Below, one piece after another: positions 35,647-46,994 of a DNA stretch of 64,000 nt (the stretch's first letter is position 1; each line of letters starts with the position of its first letter). A model generated the notes under the pieces. It was given only the letters and a program-made list of their open reading frames with translations, did not search any database and was not told the DNA's origin. Source of the DNA: Corynebacterium maris DSM 45190 (GTDB lineage: Bacteria > Actinomycetota > Actinomycetes > Mycobacteriales > Mycobacteriaceae); contig NC_021915.1 in NCBI RefSeq assembly GCF_000442645.1, positions 1,054,001 to 1,118,000 of the forward strand, written 5' to 3'. The position numbers and the translations under genes were made by a program.

Positions 35647-36929
35647 CCGGCCGTATCGCCGCCCGCGGCTACTCCTACCGGCACGCGACTCGCCCGCACC
35701 CGGCCCTGAGCGCAGTCGACCTCGACGTCGCGCCGGGGGAGCGGATTCTGCTGACCGGCGATTCCGGCGCCGGAAAATCCACCCTGCTGGCCGCCATCGC
35801 CGGCCTGCTCAGCGACGACGAAGAAGGCGAAAGCCGCGGCGATCTGCACGTCGACGGCGCCGTCGGCATGGTCCTGCAGGACCCGGACGCACAAGTCATC
35901 TCCACCCGCGTCGGCGACGACGTGGCCTTCGGCTGTGAAAACCTCGGCGTCCCGCGCGCCGACATCTGGCCCCGGGTCGAGGAAGCCCTCGAACTGGTCG
36001 GCCTCGACCTCCCGCTGGACCACCCCACCCGGCACCTGTCCGGCGGGCAGAAGCAACGCCTCGCACTCGCCGGGGTCATCGCCATGGGCGCACGCATCCT
36101 CTTACTCGACGAACCCACCGCCAACCTGGACCCCGCCGGCCGGGAGCAGGTGGTCGCGGCGGTGGCGCGCGTCGTCAAGCGCACCGGCGCGACGTTGATT
36201 GTCGCGGAACACCGGGCCACCCACTGGTTGCCCGTCGTGGACCGCATTCTGCACCTGGGCGACGGGCTGTCCGAGATCGCGGCGCTGCCGCCCGTGCCCG
36301 AGGTGCCGCCGGCCCGCCCCGCCACCGGAGAACCGCTGGTGTGGGCCGAGGAACTGGTGACCGAATGGGGCCCGCCGCGCACCCTGGCCCTGCCTGCCGG
36401 AGCGTCCACCGTGATCACCGGGCCCAACGGCGCCGGAAAGTCCACCCTCGCCCTGACGCTGGCCGGGCTGCTCGCCCCGCTCGACGGGAAAGTCCACTAC
36501 GCCGAGTCGGTGCGCAGAGGGCTCACGGGGCCGTCGATACGCTGGAAATCCTCGGACCTGGCCCGCCGCATCGGCTACGTCTTCCAAGACCCCGAGCACC
36601 AATTCATCGCCCGCACCGTGCGCGGGGAAGTGGGGGACTCCCCACGCGCCGACGACCTGCTCGAACGCCTACGGCTGACACACCTGCTCGACGCCAACCC
36701 GTTCACCCTCTCCGGCGGAGAAAAACGCCGCTTGTCCGTCGCCACCGCCCTCGTCGACACCCCCGGCGTGCTCATCCTCGACGAACCGACCTTCGGACAG
36801 GACGAGACCACGTTCATCGAACTCGTGACACTGCTGCGAGAACTCACCGACGCCGGCGTCGCCGTCGCCTCCATCACCCACGACGACGTGTTCACCGCCG
36901 CCCTCGGCGACCAGGAGGTGAGGCTATGA
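35643..36929 (+). CDS. ykoD: ECF transporter ATPase with two fused ABC domains (YkoD-like)
   Basis: A 428-residue protein with two ABC ATPase halves. Half 1 has Walker A GDSGAGKST (near 40), signature LSGGQKQR (near 133) and Walker B ILLLDEPTANLD. Half 2 has Walker A GPNGAGKST (near 262), signature LSGGEKRR (near 357) and Walker B VLILDEPTFGQ. It energises thiamine or pyrimidine precursor uptake with the YkoE and YkoC partners. The ATG at 35643 overlaps the preceding stop; the frame is open further upstream but is not coding there. Confidence 0.92.
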   Translation: MTGRIAARGYSYRHATRPHPALSAVDLDVAPGERILLTGDSGAGKSTLLAAIAGLLSDDEEGESRGDLHVDGAVGMVLQDPDAQVISTRVGDDVAFGCENLGVPRADIWPRVEEALELVGLDLPLDHPTRHLSGGQKQRLALAGVIAMGARILLLDEPTANLDPAGREQVVAAVARVVKRTGATLIVAEHRATHWLPVVDRILHLGDGLSEIAALPPVPEVPPARPATGEPLVWAEELVTEWGPPRTLALPAGASTVITGPNGAGKSTLALTLAGLLAPLDGKVHYAESVRRGLTGPSIRWKSSDLARRIGYVFQDPEHQFIARTVRGEVGDSPRADDLLERLRLTHLLDANPFTLSGGEKRRLSVATALVDTPGVLILDEPTFGQDETTFIELVTLLRELTDAGVAVASITHDDVFTAALGDQEVRL

Positions 36930-37684
36930 ACCTGCTCGCCGGCGTCAACCCCGTGACCCGCATCCTCGCGGTCATCCTCATCGCCACCCCGCTGCTGCTG
37001 AGCATCGACCCCGTCTCCGCGACGGTGGTGCTCGCCTTCACGCTCGTCATGGCGCCGCTGTGCGGGATGTCCTGGTGGCGGCTGCTGCGACGCTCTTGGT
37101 GGTTGATTGTCGCCGCCGCCGTCGCGGCCGTTTCCATGCTGCTCTACGGCCAACCCGGCGGCGAAGTCTACTTCTCCTGGTGGCTGATCACCGTCACCGA
37201 CAACTCCGTGTGGCTCGCCGCCGCCATCTTCCTGCGCGTGCTCGCCGTCGCCCTGCCGGTCATCGTGCTCAGCGCCGACGTCGACCCCACCGACCTCGGC
37301 GACGGACTGTCCCAAGTGCTGCGCCTGCCACCGCGATTCGTCATCGGTTCCGTCGCCGCCCTCCGACTGGTGGGGCTGCTGCGCGAGGACGTGGAATCCA
37401 TGCGCCGGGCGCGCCGGGCCCGCGGGATGTCCGACCGGACGGGGCCGCGGTACTGGGTGGGCCTGGCGTTTGGTGTGTTGGTCTCCTCCTTGCGCCGTGG
37501 GGCGAAGCTGGCGACGGCGATGGAGGCGCGCGGTTTCGGTCGGGAGGGACGGCGCACGTGGGCCCGGCGGTCTGTGTTGCATGCCCGGGACTGGCTGGTC
37601 ATGTCTGTGGCCTTGATCGTGGGGGTTGGATCGCTGGGTGTGGCCGTGTGGGCGGGCACTTTCCGGTTTCTGGGGCTGGGGTGA
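36926..37684 (+). CDS. ykoC: ECF transporter transmembrane (T) component (YkoC/EcfT-like)
   Basis: A 252-residue EcfT-type permease with about five helices. The C-terminal coupling segment carries the ARRARGM motif (near 165) and a second EARGFGREG motif (near 200), which are the two conserved A-R-G coupling helices that contact the ATPases. The ATG overlaps the ATPase TGA (ATGA). Confidence 0.9.
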   Translation: MNLLAGVNPVTRILAVILIATPLLLSIDPVSATVVLAFTLVMAPLCGMSWWRLLRRSWWLIVAAAVAAVSMLLYGQPGGEVYFSWWLITVTDNSVWLAAAIFLRVLAVALPVIVLSADVDPTDLGDGLSQVLRLPPRFVIGSVAALRLVGLLREDVESMRRARRARGMSDRTGPRYWVGLAFGVLVSSLRRGAKLATAMEARGFGREGRRTWARRSVLHARDWLVMSVALIVGVGSLGVAVWAGTFRFLGLG

Positions 37685-37689
37685 CGGGT

Positions 37690-38172
37690 ATGTCTGAACG
37701 TAGTGTCGTGCTCGTGGACGGACCTTCCGGCTCCGGCAAAACGACGTATGCGCGCCGCCTGGCGCAGAAGACCGGGATGACGCTGGTGCACCTCGACGAC
37801 TTCTACCCGGGGTGGGGCGGACTCGCGGAGGGTTCACGCATGGTGGCCGAGGATGTGCTGCATCCGCGGCGGCCGGGGTTCTGGCGCTGGGATTGGGTGC
37901 ACGATCGGCGGGCGGAGTGGGTCCCGTTGGATCCGGCGGACTCGCTGATCGTCGAGGGGGCGGGCGCGGTGACCGAAGACTCGATCGCCGCGGCGTCTAG
38001 GTCGGGGAGGGTGCGTACGGTGCGGATCACGGCGCCGGAACAGGTGCGGAAAGAGCGGGCGTTGCGGCGTGACCCCGGTTACGCACCCTGGTGGGAGATG
38101 TGGGCGGCGCAGGAGGCGGTGCATTTCGCGGGCCCGGGGCACGTGGCGGTCGACGAATGTTTATCGAACTGA
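37690..38172 (+). CDS. Small P-loop kinase-like protein (uridine kinase-like)
   Basis: A 160-residue P-loop protein with Walker A DGPSGSGKTTYA (near residue 12) and a DDFYPGWGG segment near 40, as in small nucleoside or uridine kinase-like ATPases. The substrate is unknown. The alternative GTG at 37681 overlaps the permease stop (GTGA) and would add three residues. It is the fourth gene under the TPP riboswitch, so a role linked to thiamine precursors is possible but is only context inference. Confidence 0.78.
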   Translation: MSERSVVLVDGPSGSGKTTYARRLAQKTGMTLVHLDDFYPGWGGLAEGSRMVAEDVLHPRRPGFWRWDWVHDRRAEWVPLDPADSLIVEGAGAVTEDSIAAASRSGRVRTVRITAPEQVRKERALRRDPGYAPWWEMWAAQEAVHFAGPGHVAVDECLSN

Positions 38173-38258
38173 GTTTCGATTTTTCGTAGCGGATGTCTGT
38201 GCGATGGTGCATGATGGGGGCGTAGTCGCAACGATGTTCTACTTCGGGGGAATTCGCC

Positions 38259-39632
38259 TTGGCCACCACGCTCGCTGACGGCCACGACCTGACCGACACC
38301 GACCTACTGACCTCTCTGACCTGCGCCCACGACGACCTGACCCGCCACAAAGCCCGTTTTTTGATCTCGCTCGCGGAGTTCGACGCCCGCGACCTGGCTC
38401 GCGCGGCCGGAGCGCCTTCCACGGTGTGTTGGCTGGGCCGCGCCCTGGACGTCGCGGATAAAACCGCCTACGAATACCTCGGCGTCTCCCGGACACTGGG
38501 AAAATTTCCGCTGATCGCCGCCGCTTTCCTCGCGGCGGAGCTGTCCTACTCGAAGATCCGTCTTCTGGCCTCGCACCTGACGCCCGAGAACGAGGCCGAG
38601 CTGTTGGCGCTGGCGGTCGCGCTGAGCCTGAACGAACTGGCCTTAGCGCTCGCCGGCCGTCGCAGCGTCGACGACGATGACGGTCCGCGCGAGGACAGCT
38701 TCAAGATGTGGATCGACAAAAACACCGGCCGGTACCGCTTCTCCGGGGACCTGAGCCCCGAACTCGGGGCGAAGTTCGCCGCCGCCCTGAAGTGCGGGGA
38801 ACTGGCGAACCTGCGGGATCTGGCAGACGTCGACCCGCAGGAGCGCGCCGACGATGAAGCGGTCGGCGAACTCATCGACGCCGCCGAGGCGGAAGCTCCG
38901 GCGCTGCCCGCCACCGACGGGAAAGGCCACCCCGTCACCCGGTTCGGACCGCCACTGCGCTCCGCGTTGCTGTCCGGGTTGCTGGGCATGATGAACCTCG
39001 CCCGCACGGCCGAGACGAGCGCGCGGCAGGCTCCGGGCGCGCAGGTGCACGTGATGGTCACCGAGGACGGCCACGCCTTTCTGCCAGCCAACCCGGGGGC
39101 GCCTTCCGACCTGCTCAAGGACCTGGTTCTCAACGGCCGGTTCCGGGGGCATCTGCTCGACGCCAAGGGGGTGACCATGAAGATGGGGCGGGCCCGCCGG
39201 CTGGTGACCCCGGGGCAAGAGACGGCGTTGCTGGCGCGGTGGATGTTTCAGTGCGCGATGCCGGCGTGCAACCACGCCCGTTTCCTGGAGTTCCACCACA
39301 TCGTGGAGTATTCCGCCGGGGGATGCACGGACACGGACAACCTCATCCCGTTGTGCTCCGCGTGCCATGCGTTGGTGACCTCCGGCATGGCGAAGATCGA
39401 GGTCGAAGGCGCGGCGTTGCGGTTTTCTTTCCGCGACGGCAGCGTCTACCTGTCCCAGAACCGTAGCCTTCCGATGAAGGTGGGGCAGGAGCCGGGGTTA
39501 TTCGACGCCCCCGCGGCGGAGTGGCGCGGCGACTGGGATGAGTCGGGCGCCCTGAGTTTCGACGACGATGATTCTGCACGTGCAGAAAAACCGGCGCCGG
39601 CAAGGGGGCTAGATAATCTCGTCCAGCAGTGA
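38259..39632 (+). CDS. DUF222 / HNH endonuclease-signature protein (13E12-type)
   Basis: A 457-residue protein with an N-terminal helical DUF222 domain (about 10-290) and a C-terminal HNH domain: CAMPACNHARFLEFHH (near 328), GGCTDTDNLIPLCSACHALV. Members are abundant in corynebacteria and mycobacteria, often in multiple copies; nuclease function is presumed from the HNH residues. The start is a TTG with CGGGGGAA upstream. The 3' end overlaps the convergent arsC-like gene by 24 bases. Confidence 0.85.
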   Translation: MATTLADGHDLTDTDLLTSLTCAHDDLTRHKARFLISLAEFDARDLARAAGAPSTVCWLGRALDVADKTAYEYLGVSRTLGKFPLIAAAFLAAELSYSKIRLLASHLTPENEAELLALAVALSLNELALALAGRRSVDDDDGPREDSFKMWIDKNTGRYRFSGDLSPELGAKFAAALKCGELANLRDLADVDPQERADDEAVGELIDAAEAEAPALPATDGKGHPVTRFGPPLRSALLSGLLGMMNLARTAETSARQAPGAQVHVMVTEDGHAFLPANPGAPSDLLKDLVLNGRFRGHLLDAKGVTMKMGRARRLVTPGQETALLARWMFQCAMPACNHARFLEFHHIVEYSAGGCTDTDNLIPLCSACHALVTSGMAKIEVEGAALRFSFRDGSVYLSQNRSLPMKVGQEPGLFDAPAAEWRGDWDESGALSFDDDDSARAEKPAPARGLDNLVQQ

Positions 39633-39950
39633 CAGGGGGCGGGGAATGCGGACGCCTTTGTCGGTGACCACGATGGGTCGCTGGATCAGCCGCGGCGTCT
39701 TCATCATCGCGTCCAGCAGTTCATCGTCGCTGCTGTCCTTGCTCAGGCCAGCGTCCTGGTAGGCGGGCTCGCGGGTGCGCACGGCTTGGTGCACGCTCAG
39801 GCCAGCGTCCGCGATCAGCCGGGCGAGTTCCTCCCTGCTCGGCGGGGCGTCGAGGTACTTGATTACCTCGGGGTCGCGGCCGGCGGCCTTGAGCGTCTTC
39901 AACGCTTCACGGGAGGTGGAGCACTGGGGGTTGTGGTAGATCCGATCCAT
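39609..39950 (-). CDS. arsC: ArsC-family arsenate reductase (glutaredoxin-type)
   Basis: A 113-residue ArsC/Spx-fold protein. The catalytic Cys is in NPQCSTSREAL (near residue 10), and the TPRLIQRPIVV block near 84 holds the conserved Arg residues of arsenate reductases. It probably reduces arsenate with a thiol donor. No arsenite pump or ArsR is adjacent, so a housekeeping or different thiol-redox role is possible. The ATG immediately follows the stop of the DUF402 gene. Confidence 0.88.
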   Translation of the reverse strand: MDRIYHNPQCSTSREALKTLKAAGRDPEVIKYLDAPPSREELARLIADAGLSVHQAVRTREPAYQDAGLSKDSSDDELLDAMMKTPRLIQRPIVVTDKGVRIPRPLSLLDEII

Positions 39951-40490
39951 TTACATCTCCGGGGCGAGTTCGACGTGTTCGGCCCATGTTACGTCGTAGC
40001 CGAGGGAGCCCAACCACGCCATGGCGTCGTCGTGGTGGCGGGTGATGCCCTCGACGGCGGTGAGGGTGGCGTCGATGGCCAACTCCGTGTCTTGCGCGCT
40101 GATCAGGCCGGCGGCGCAGGCGGCGGACAATTCGTCGATGTCGAGGACGTCCACCGATTCGCCGGTGACGGACACCAGGTCGACGTAGAGGTCGCGGGTG
40201 GTCCAGATCCCGCCGTCGGGTGCGCCGCGTTCGACGTGGGCGACGTCGAAGTAGAAGTCCTGGCGCTCATCGACGCCGGCGCGGAAGTGGAAGATGTTCG
40301 CGCGCAGATTCAGGTCGGGCAGCAGCCAGGATTCCAGGTAACCGAATCGCGGGTGGTCGGCGCCGCGGGCCATGTACAGGCCGAAATCGGTGGGTCGGTA
40401 GGCGTCCACCTGGCGGAGGAATCCCTTGGGGTCGGTGTTGATGCGCGACCGGACGTCAAAACTTTCGTGCTTGATCGGGTGCAGATCCAC
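39951..40490 (-). CDS. DUF402 domain protein
   Basis: A 179-residue protein of the DUF402/FomD-like group. The beta-barrel part includes FYFDVAHVERGAPDGGIWTTRDLYVDLV near residues 78-106, with the D-x-Y-x-D acidic metal-site pattern. Some family members hydrolyse nucleoside diphosphates. It lies between a secreted protein gene (3 bases upstream) and arsC, all on the minus strand. Confidence 0.82.
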   Translation of the reverse strand: MDLHPIKHESFDVRSRINTDPKGFLRQVDAYRPTDFGLYMARGADHPRFGYLESWLLPDLNLRANIFHFRAGVDERQDFYFDVAHVERGAPDGGIWTTRDLYVDLVSVTGESVDVLDIDELSAACAAGLISAQDTELAIDATLTAVEGITRHHDDAMAWLGSLGYDVTWAEHVELAPEM

Positions 40491-40493
40491 GTG

Positions 40494-41216
40494 CTATCTC
40501 GCTTCGATGAATGCGGCGGTGGGGAGGAAAGAGCAGGCATTGTCTTCGGTGGTGACCGTGCCTTCGACCAGCGCCAGGATGCGTCCGTTACCGGTGTCCC
40601 CGACCCCGGAGACGGTGGCGGGGCCGTCGGGGTTGATGCCGTGGTCCGTCAGCGGGGTTTCGCCGTAGGTGAGGGTGTCGATGTTGAACCAGCGCACGGT
40701 CATGTGTTGCTCGCCCGCGGCGGGGGCGGTGCCCAGCGCGGTGAACAGGAACGCGGTTTGGCCCGGCGCCGCACCCGGGGCCGGAATGTCCGCGGGCCCG
40801 GGTACGGCGAGGGCGGAGCCGACGGAGTTCAGCCCGTCGCCGATGCAGTTTCCGGAGACCGTGGGCCAGTAGAACTGGGTGAAGGTCGGGGCCTCCTCCG
40901 GCAGCGGCGGCCCGCCCGGCTCGCCGGTGCCGGCGAAGAAGTGCAGCGCGGTCAGCATCAGGTCGCTGGCCTCGTCGGGCACCCAGGGCTGGTCGGCGAG
41001 GAGGCGGACCTGGTCTTGCGTGTGCTGCGTCGGGCGGCCGAGTTCATCCAGCCAGACGTTCTGGGAGAGGTCGGGCAATTCCGGCGGGGGAGGAAGGTTC
41101 GGGAGGGAGGAGGCGGAGGCCTGTGCCGGTGCGGCGACGGCGACGACGGCGGCGAGCAGGGTGGCGGCGATGGCCGCGATGGCGCGACGCGCGGGGAGGG
41201 TGTGGGGGCGGGACAC
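40494..41216 (-). CDS. Secreted hypothetical protein of the Corynebacteriales type
   Basis: A 240-residue protein with a clear Sec signal peptide (charged start, hydrophobic stretch IAAIAATLLAAVVAVAAPAQA ending near residue 33). The mature part is Pro- and Gly-rich with two Cys, in SGNCIGDGL and DNACSFLP, that may form a disulfide. I do not recognise a function. Similar secreted proteins occur beside typA in related genera as far as I recall. It is divergent from typA over 216 bases that hold no other gene. Confidence 0.75.
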   Translation of the reverse strand: MSRPHTLPARRAIAAIAATLLAAVVAVAAPAQASASSLPNLPPPPELPDLSQNVWLDELGRPTQHTQDQVRLLADQPWVPDEASDLMLTALHFFAGTGEPGGPPLPEEAPTFTQFYWPTVSGNCIGDGLNSVGSALAVPGPADIPAPGAAPGQTAFLFTALGTAPAAGEQHMTVRWFNIDTLTYGETPLTDHGINPDGPATVSGVGDTGNGRILALVEGTVTTEDNACSFLPTAAFIEAR

Positions 41217-41432
41217 GAAAACCTCTCGATATTATTGTCACATGCGCAACTAGGGTTTCAGTAGTTTACTTACGCAACTCTAACTGCTTTGTGGTGGCGA
41301 GCAACCGTCTGCGGATAACGTCGACCCCCGTGACCATTTCGTTACACCCGGATGCGCCGGTAGTGCATTGGGCGAGGTTGGCGAGTATCGTTACGGGGCA
41401 TTCGCTTTCAATCCTCCAAGGAGAACCCCTTC

Positions 41433-43349
<1,917 letters not shown>

Positions 43350-43360
43350 CGCTTCTTTTC

Positions 43361-44542
43361 GTGCGCACGACGGCGCCCGCCGGGGTCGGGCTGATGTTCG
43401 CCACCAACGGCGCCGCCTTTGCGTCCCTGCTGCCCTGGTACCCCACGCTGAAGGACCAGTGGCAGCTTTCCGACGCCCTCTTCGGCCTGCTGGTGGCCTG
43501 CTTCGCGGCGGGCTCACTGCTGTCCACGGCGTTGCCCGCCTGGGCCGAGCGGCGCTTCGGTCCCCGCGCCACGGTGCTGGCCGGCACCCTCGTGCTCGCC
43601 GTGGCGGCCGCCGCCGTCGGCGTCGCCCCCGGGGCGTGGGCGTTCGCCTTCATCCTGCTGGTGTTCGGGGTGTTCGACGCCGTCGTCGACGTCTCCCAGA
43701 ACGTCATCGGCGTGCGGGTGCAGGACGCCCTCGGCCGTTCGATCTTGTCCTCCCTGCACGCCTGCTGGTCCCTGGGGGCGGTCGTCGGCAGCGCCGCCGC
43801 CACCTGGGCCGCGACCAGCGGCGTCGGCGTCACGACCCACCTGACGGTCGCCGCGGCAGTCATCGCCGCCGCCGTCGTCCTCGCCGCCTGGCTGGTCGGC
43901 CCACTTCCGCGCCCGGCCCTGGCCGTCGGCGACCCCGGGAACGCCGCCGCACGCCGCGTCCCGCTGACTCGCATTCTGTGGTTGTCGCTGCCCGTCGCCC
44001 TGGTGGCCGGCTCGGGCACGGTTGTCGAGGACGTCGCCAACAACTGGGCCGGACTGGCGGCCGTGTCTTTCGCCGGGGTGCCGCTGCCGCAGGCGGGCGT
44101 CGCCCTGACCGTGGTGCTCAGCGCCCAGATGATCGGACGCTTCACCGGCGACATGCTGATCAACCGTTTCGGCCGGGCCGTCGTGGCCCGCGCGGGCGGG
44201 TTGTTCATCGCCGCCGGGGGAGTGTTCGTGATCTTCGCCCACGAGTCCGCCCCGCTGTACGCCGGCCTGGCTCTGGCTGGCTTCGGCTGCGCCACGCTGG
44301 TGCCCAGCGCCTACGCCGCCGCAGGCACGCTGCCGGGCCTGCGCCCCAGCGACGGGGTCACCGCCGTCAGCTGGCTGATGCGGGTGGGGTTCCTGGCGGC
44401 CAGCCCCGTCATCGGCCTGATCGCCGAGTGGAGCGGCCTGCGCGTGGCGCTGGGCGTGCTCGTCGTCGTCGGTGTCGCTGCGGCGCTCTGTGCACCGGCA
44501 TTGCGCGCCCGGGGACAAGAGCTGGTAGGTAGTAAAGAATGA
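43361..44542 (+). CDS. Major facilitator superfamily transporter
   Basis: A 393-residue MFS protein with about 12 helices. The first loop has a weak ERRFGPR form of the MFS signature, and the second half NRFGRAVVAR is similar. The substrate is unknown. The GTG at 43361, 11 bases after the typA stop, fits where the first helix begins; the frame is open further upstream only as a shadow of typA. The stop overlaps the lipoprotein gene start (ATGA). Confidence 0.85.
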   Translation: MRTTAPAGVGLMFATNGAAFASLLPWYPTLKDQWQLSDALFGLLVACFAAGSLLSTALPAWAERRFGPRATVLAGTLVLAVAAAAVGVAPGAWAFAFILLVFGVFDAVVDVSQNVIGVRVQDALGRSILSSLHACWSLGAVVGSAAATWAATSGVGVTTHLTVAAAVIAAAVVLAAWLVGPLPRPALAVGDPGNAAARRVPLTRILWLSLPVALVAGSGTVVEDVANNWAGLAAVSFAGVPLPQAGVALTVVLSAQMIGRFTGDMLINRFGRAVVARAGGLFIAAGGVFVIFAHESAPLYAGLALAGFGCATLVPSAYAAAGTLPGLRPSDGVTAVSWLMRVGFLAASPVIGLIAEWSGLRVALGVLVVVGVAAALCAPALRARGQELVGSKE

Positions 44543-46125
44543 CGTTTCGTCCCGGTCTGCGCGTGGCGGCGGCGATGCTGGCCGCCGGCCTCCTCGTCGG
44601 TTGCTCCGCCCGCCCAGGCCCGGCGCCGGTCGTGGAGCCGGAACCTGAGCCGACCGCCACCACCACGACCACCACCAGCCGTCCGCCGAGCGCGACTCGG
44701 ACGTCCATCGGCGCGGGGGTGGAGCCGCTGCGCAACGGGCTGAACCCGCACTTGGTGGGCGACAGCATGGCCACCGTCGAATCGATCGCGGACCTCGTGC
44801 TGCCCAGCGCGTTCTGGCGCGGGCAGATGGACACGAACCTGCTGGTGTCGGCGGAAGAGATCGACGGCCCGGCGGCCCAGACCGTCCGGTACGTCATCTC
44901 TCCGGCGGCGCAGTGGTCCGACGGCACCCCGATCACCGGCGCCGATTTCATCTACCTGTGGCGGGCTCTGACCACCACCCCCGGCGTCGTCGACCCCGCC
45001 GGGTACCTGGCGATCTCCGACATCCGGACCTCCGACGGCGGCAAAACCGTCGACGTCGACTTCCACCAGCGCGTCGACGACTTCCGCCCGCTGTTTCACC
45101 ACCTGCTGCCCAGCCACCTCGCCGAGGCCGACGCCTCCGACTTCGCCACCGCCTACTTCGCCACCATCCCCGCCTCGGGCGGGCGCTACATGGTCGCCAA
45201 CGTGGACCGGGCCCGGGGCATGATCACCCTGCACCGCAACGACCGGTTCTGGGGCCACGGCGCGGCGGACACGGACGTGCTGTCCCTGAAGGAGGTCGAC
45301 TCCGTCAACCAAGGCGTCGACCTGTTGCGCACCGGCCAGATCTCCTACCTGGACGTCGTGCCGGAGGAGACGTCGGTGGCGGCCTACGAGCTCCTGCCGG
45401 ACACGCAGGTGCGGCTGGTCGACGGCCCCGGCCAGCTGCAGCTGACTTTTTCCGTCACCTCCGACATCCTGTCGGCGCCCGAGGCCCGGGCGGAATTCGC
45501 CGGGCTCATCGACGTGCCCTTCATCGCGCGTCAGGCCGCCGGCCGCAGCGCGAATCTCGCGGTGCCGGAACACATCCCGCCGAACGGGCAGCCGCTGACG
45601 CTGCTGCAGGAGGCCACCGGCGGGCAACCGCTGCGGATCGCCGCCGACCCCGCCGGCGAGCAGGCTTCCGCGGCGGCCCGCACCCTGGTCAACGTGCTCG
45701 CCCGCGCCGAGGTCGACGCCGAGCTGGTGTCCACGGACCTGATTGACGTGGCCGGTCGACGCCTGCCGGCGGGCGACGTCGACGCCGTCGTCGCCTGGTC
45801 CCGCGACGACGACACCCGCCCCACCGCGGTGTCGCCGTTGCTGTGCCCGGCGGACCCCGCGGATCCACGGCTGCGCAATTTCTCGGGTTTCTGCGCCCCG
45901 GAGACCCAGGAGGCGCTCAGCGCGTCGTTGGCCGGCGAGCTGGACGCGGAGCAGACGGAGGCGATCCTCCGGGGAGTCAACCAGGCGGAGACGCTGGTCG
46001 TGCCGCTGCTGGACGAGCGCCGGGTCGTGGTGCTGGGGCAAGGTATCGTGGGCCCAGACCCAGACCTCAACGCCTGGACGACGGGCCTCGGCGCGGCGTC
46101 CACCTGGAAGAGACAAGAACCATGA
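44539..46125 (+). CDS. LpqW-like lipoprotein, family 5 solute-binding fold
   Basis: A 528-residue exported lipoprotein. The signal peptide ends in the lipobox L-V-G-C with Cys near residue 22, followed by a Pro/Thr-rich linker and an SBP_bac_5 (DppA/OppA-like) domain (AAQWSDGTPITGADFIYLWRAL near 118-140). In mycobacteria LpqW directs phosphatidylinositol mannoside/lipoarabinomannan synthesis rather than transport. The position between an MFS gene and mshB matches that gene order. Its stop overlaps mshB (ATGA). Confidence 0.87.
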   Translation: MTFRPGLRVAAAMLAAGLLVGCSARPGPAPVVEPEPEPTATTTTTTSRPPSATRTSIGAGVEPLRNGLNPHLVGDSMATVESIADLVLPSAFWRGQMDTNLLVSAEEIDGPAAQTVRYVISPAAQWSDGTPITGADFIYLWRALTTTPGVVDPAGYLAISDIRTSDGGKTVDVDFHQRVDDFRPLFHHLLPSHLAEADASDFATAYFATIPASGGRYMVANVDRARGMITLHRNDRFWGHGAADTDVLSLKEVDSVNQGVDLLRTGQISYLDVVPEETSVAAYELLPDTQVRLVDGPGQLQLTFSVTSDILSAPEARAEFAGLIDVPFIARQAAGRSANLAVPEHIPPNGQPLTLLQEATGGQPLRIAADPAGEQASAAARTLVNVLARAEVDAELVSTDLIDVAGRRLPAGDVDAVVAWSRDDDTRPTAVSPLLCPADPADPRLRNFSGFCAPETQEALSASLAGELDAEQTEAILRGVNQAETLVVPLLDERRVVVLGQGIVGPDPDLNAWTTGLGAASTWKRQEP

Positions 46126-46994
46126 ACGAACTGAGCGGATACCGGATCGTCGCCGTCCACGCCCACCCGGACGATGAAGCCATCACCACCGGCGGGGCGC
46201 TGGCGTATTTCGCCTCCCGCGGCGCGGACGTCACCGTGATCACCTGCACCCTCGGCGAAGAGGGCGAGGTGATCGGGGAGACCTACCGGCGCCTGGTCAA
46301 CGACGAGGCCGACCAACTCGGCGGCTTCCGCATCGGGGAGCTGGGGCGCGCCCTCGAGATACTCGGCGTGCGCGGGATCCACCTGGGCGGGGCGGGACGC
46401 TTCCGCGACTCCGGCATGGTCGGGTCCCCCTCGGCGGAAAACCCGCGCGCCTTCGTCAACTCCGGCGAGGCGGCCGTCGACGAACTCGCCGGGCTCTTCG
46501 AGCGCCTGCGCCCGCACCTGGTGCTCACCTACGGCCCGGACGGCGGTTACGGGCACCCGGACCACATCCGCGCCCACGAGATCACCCACGCCGCCGCGCA
46601 GCGCGTCCCGGTGCCCCGCATCCTGTGGGCGGTGCATTCCCGCGCCGAGCTGGACGAGGCGTTGGCGGCGATCGAGGAGATCCCCGCCGGGTGGCGCCGT
46701 TCCGGCGACGGCGAGTTGGCGGCCGTCGAGAAGGTCGACGCCTGGCTGGAGCTCGACGACGAGCTCTACCACCGCAAGCGCGAAGCCATGCGGGCGCACG
46801 CCACCCAGTTGTGGATCGCCGACGGCGGGGTCTCCGCGACCAACCCACGCGCCGCCCGCGCCCAGGCGCCGCATACCGTGTACGCGCTGTCGAACCTGAT
46901 CGCCCAGCCGATCATGCGCCGCGAGCACTACCAGTTCGGCGCCGGCGTCCCGCTGGCCGGGCCCACCGACCTCCTGGCCGGAATCGAACGCTGA
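46122..46994 (+). CDS. mshB: Mycothiol biosynthesis deacetylase MshB
   Basis: A 290-residue LmbE-family zinc amidase that deacetylates GlcNAc-inositol in mycothiol synthesis. Zinc ligands are in VHAHPDDEAI (near residue 12-16) and YGHPDHIRAHEI (near 143-150). GEEGEVIGETYRRLV near 43 is MshB-like. The ATG at 46122 overlaps the preceding TGA. Confidence 0.95.
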   Translation: MNELSGYRIVAVHAHPDDEAITTGGALAYFASRGADVTVITCTLGEEGEVIGETYRRLVNDEADQLGGFRIGELGRALEILGVRGIHLGGAGRFRDSGMVGSPSAENPRAFVNSGEAAVDELAGLFERLRPHLVLTYGPDGGYGHPDHIRAHEITHAAAQRVPVPRILWAVHSRAELDEALAAIEEIPAGWRRSGDGELAAVEKVDAWLELDDELYHRKREAMRAHATQLWIADGGVSATNPRAARAQAPHTVYALSNLIAQPIMRREHYQFGAGVPLAGPTDLLAGIER

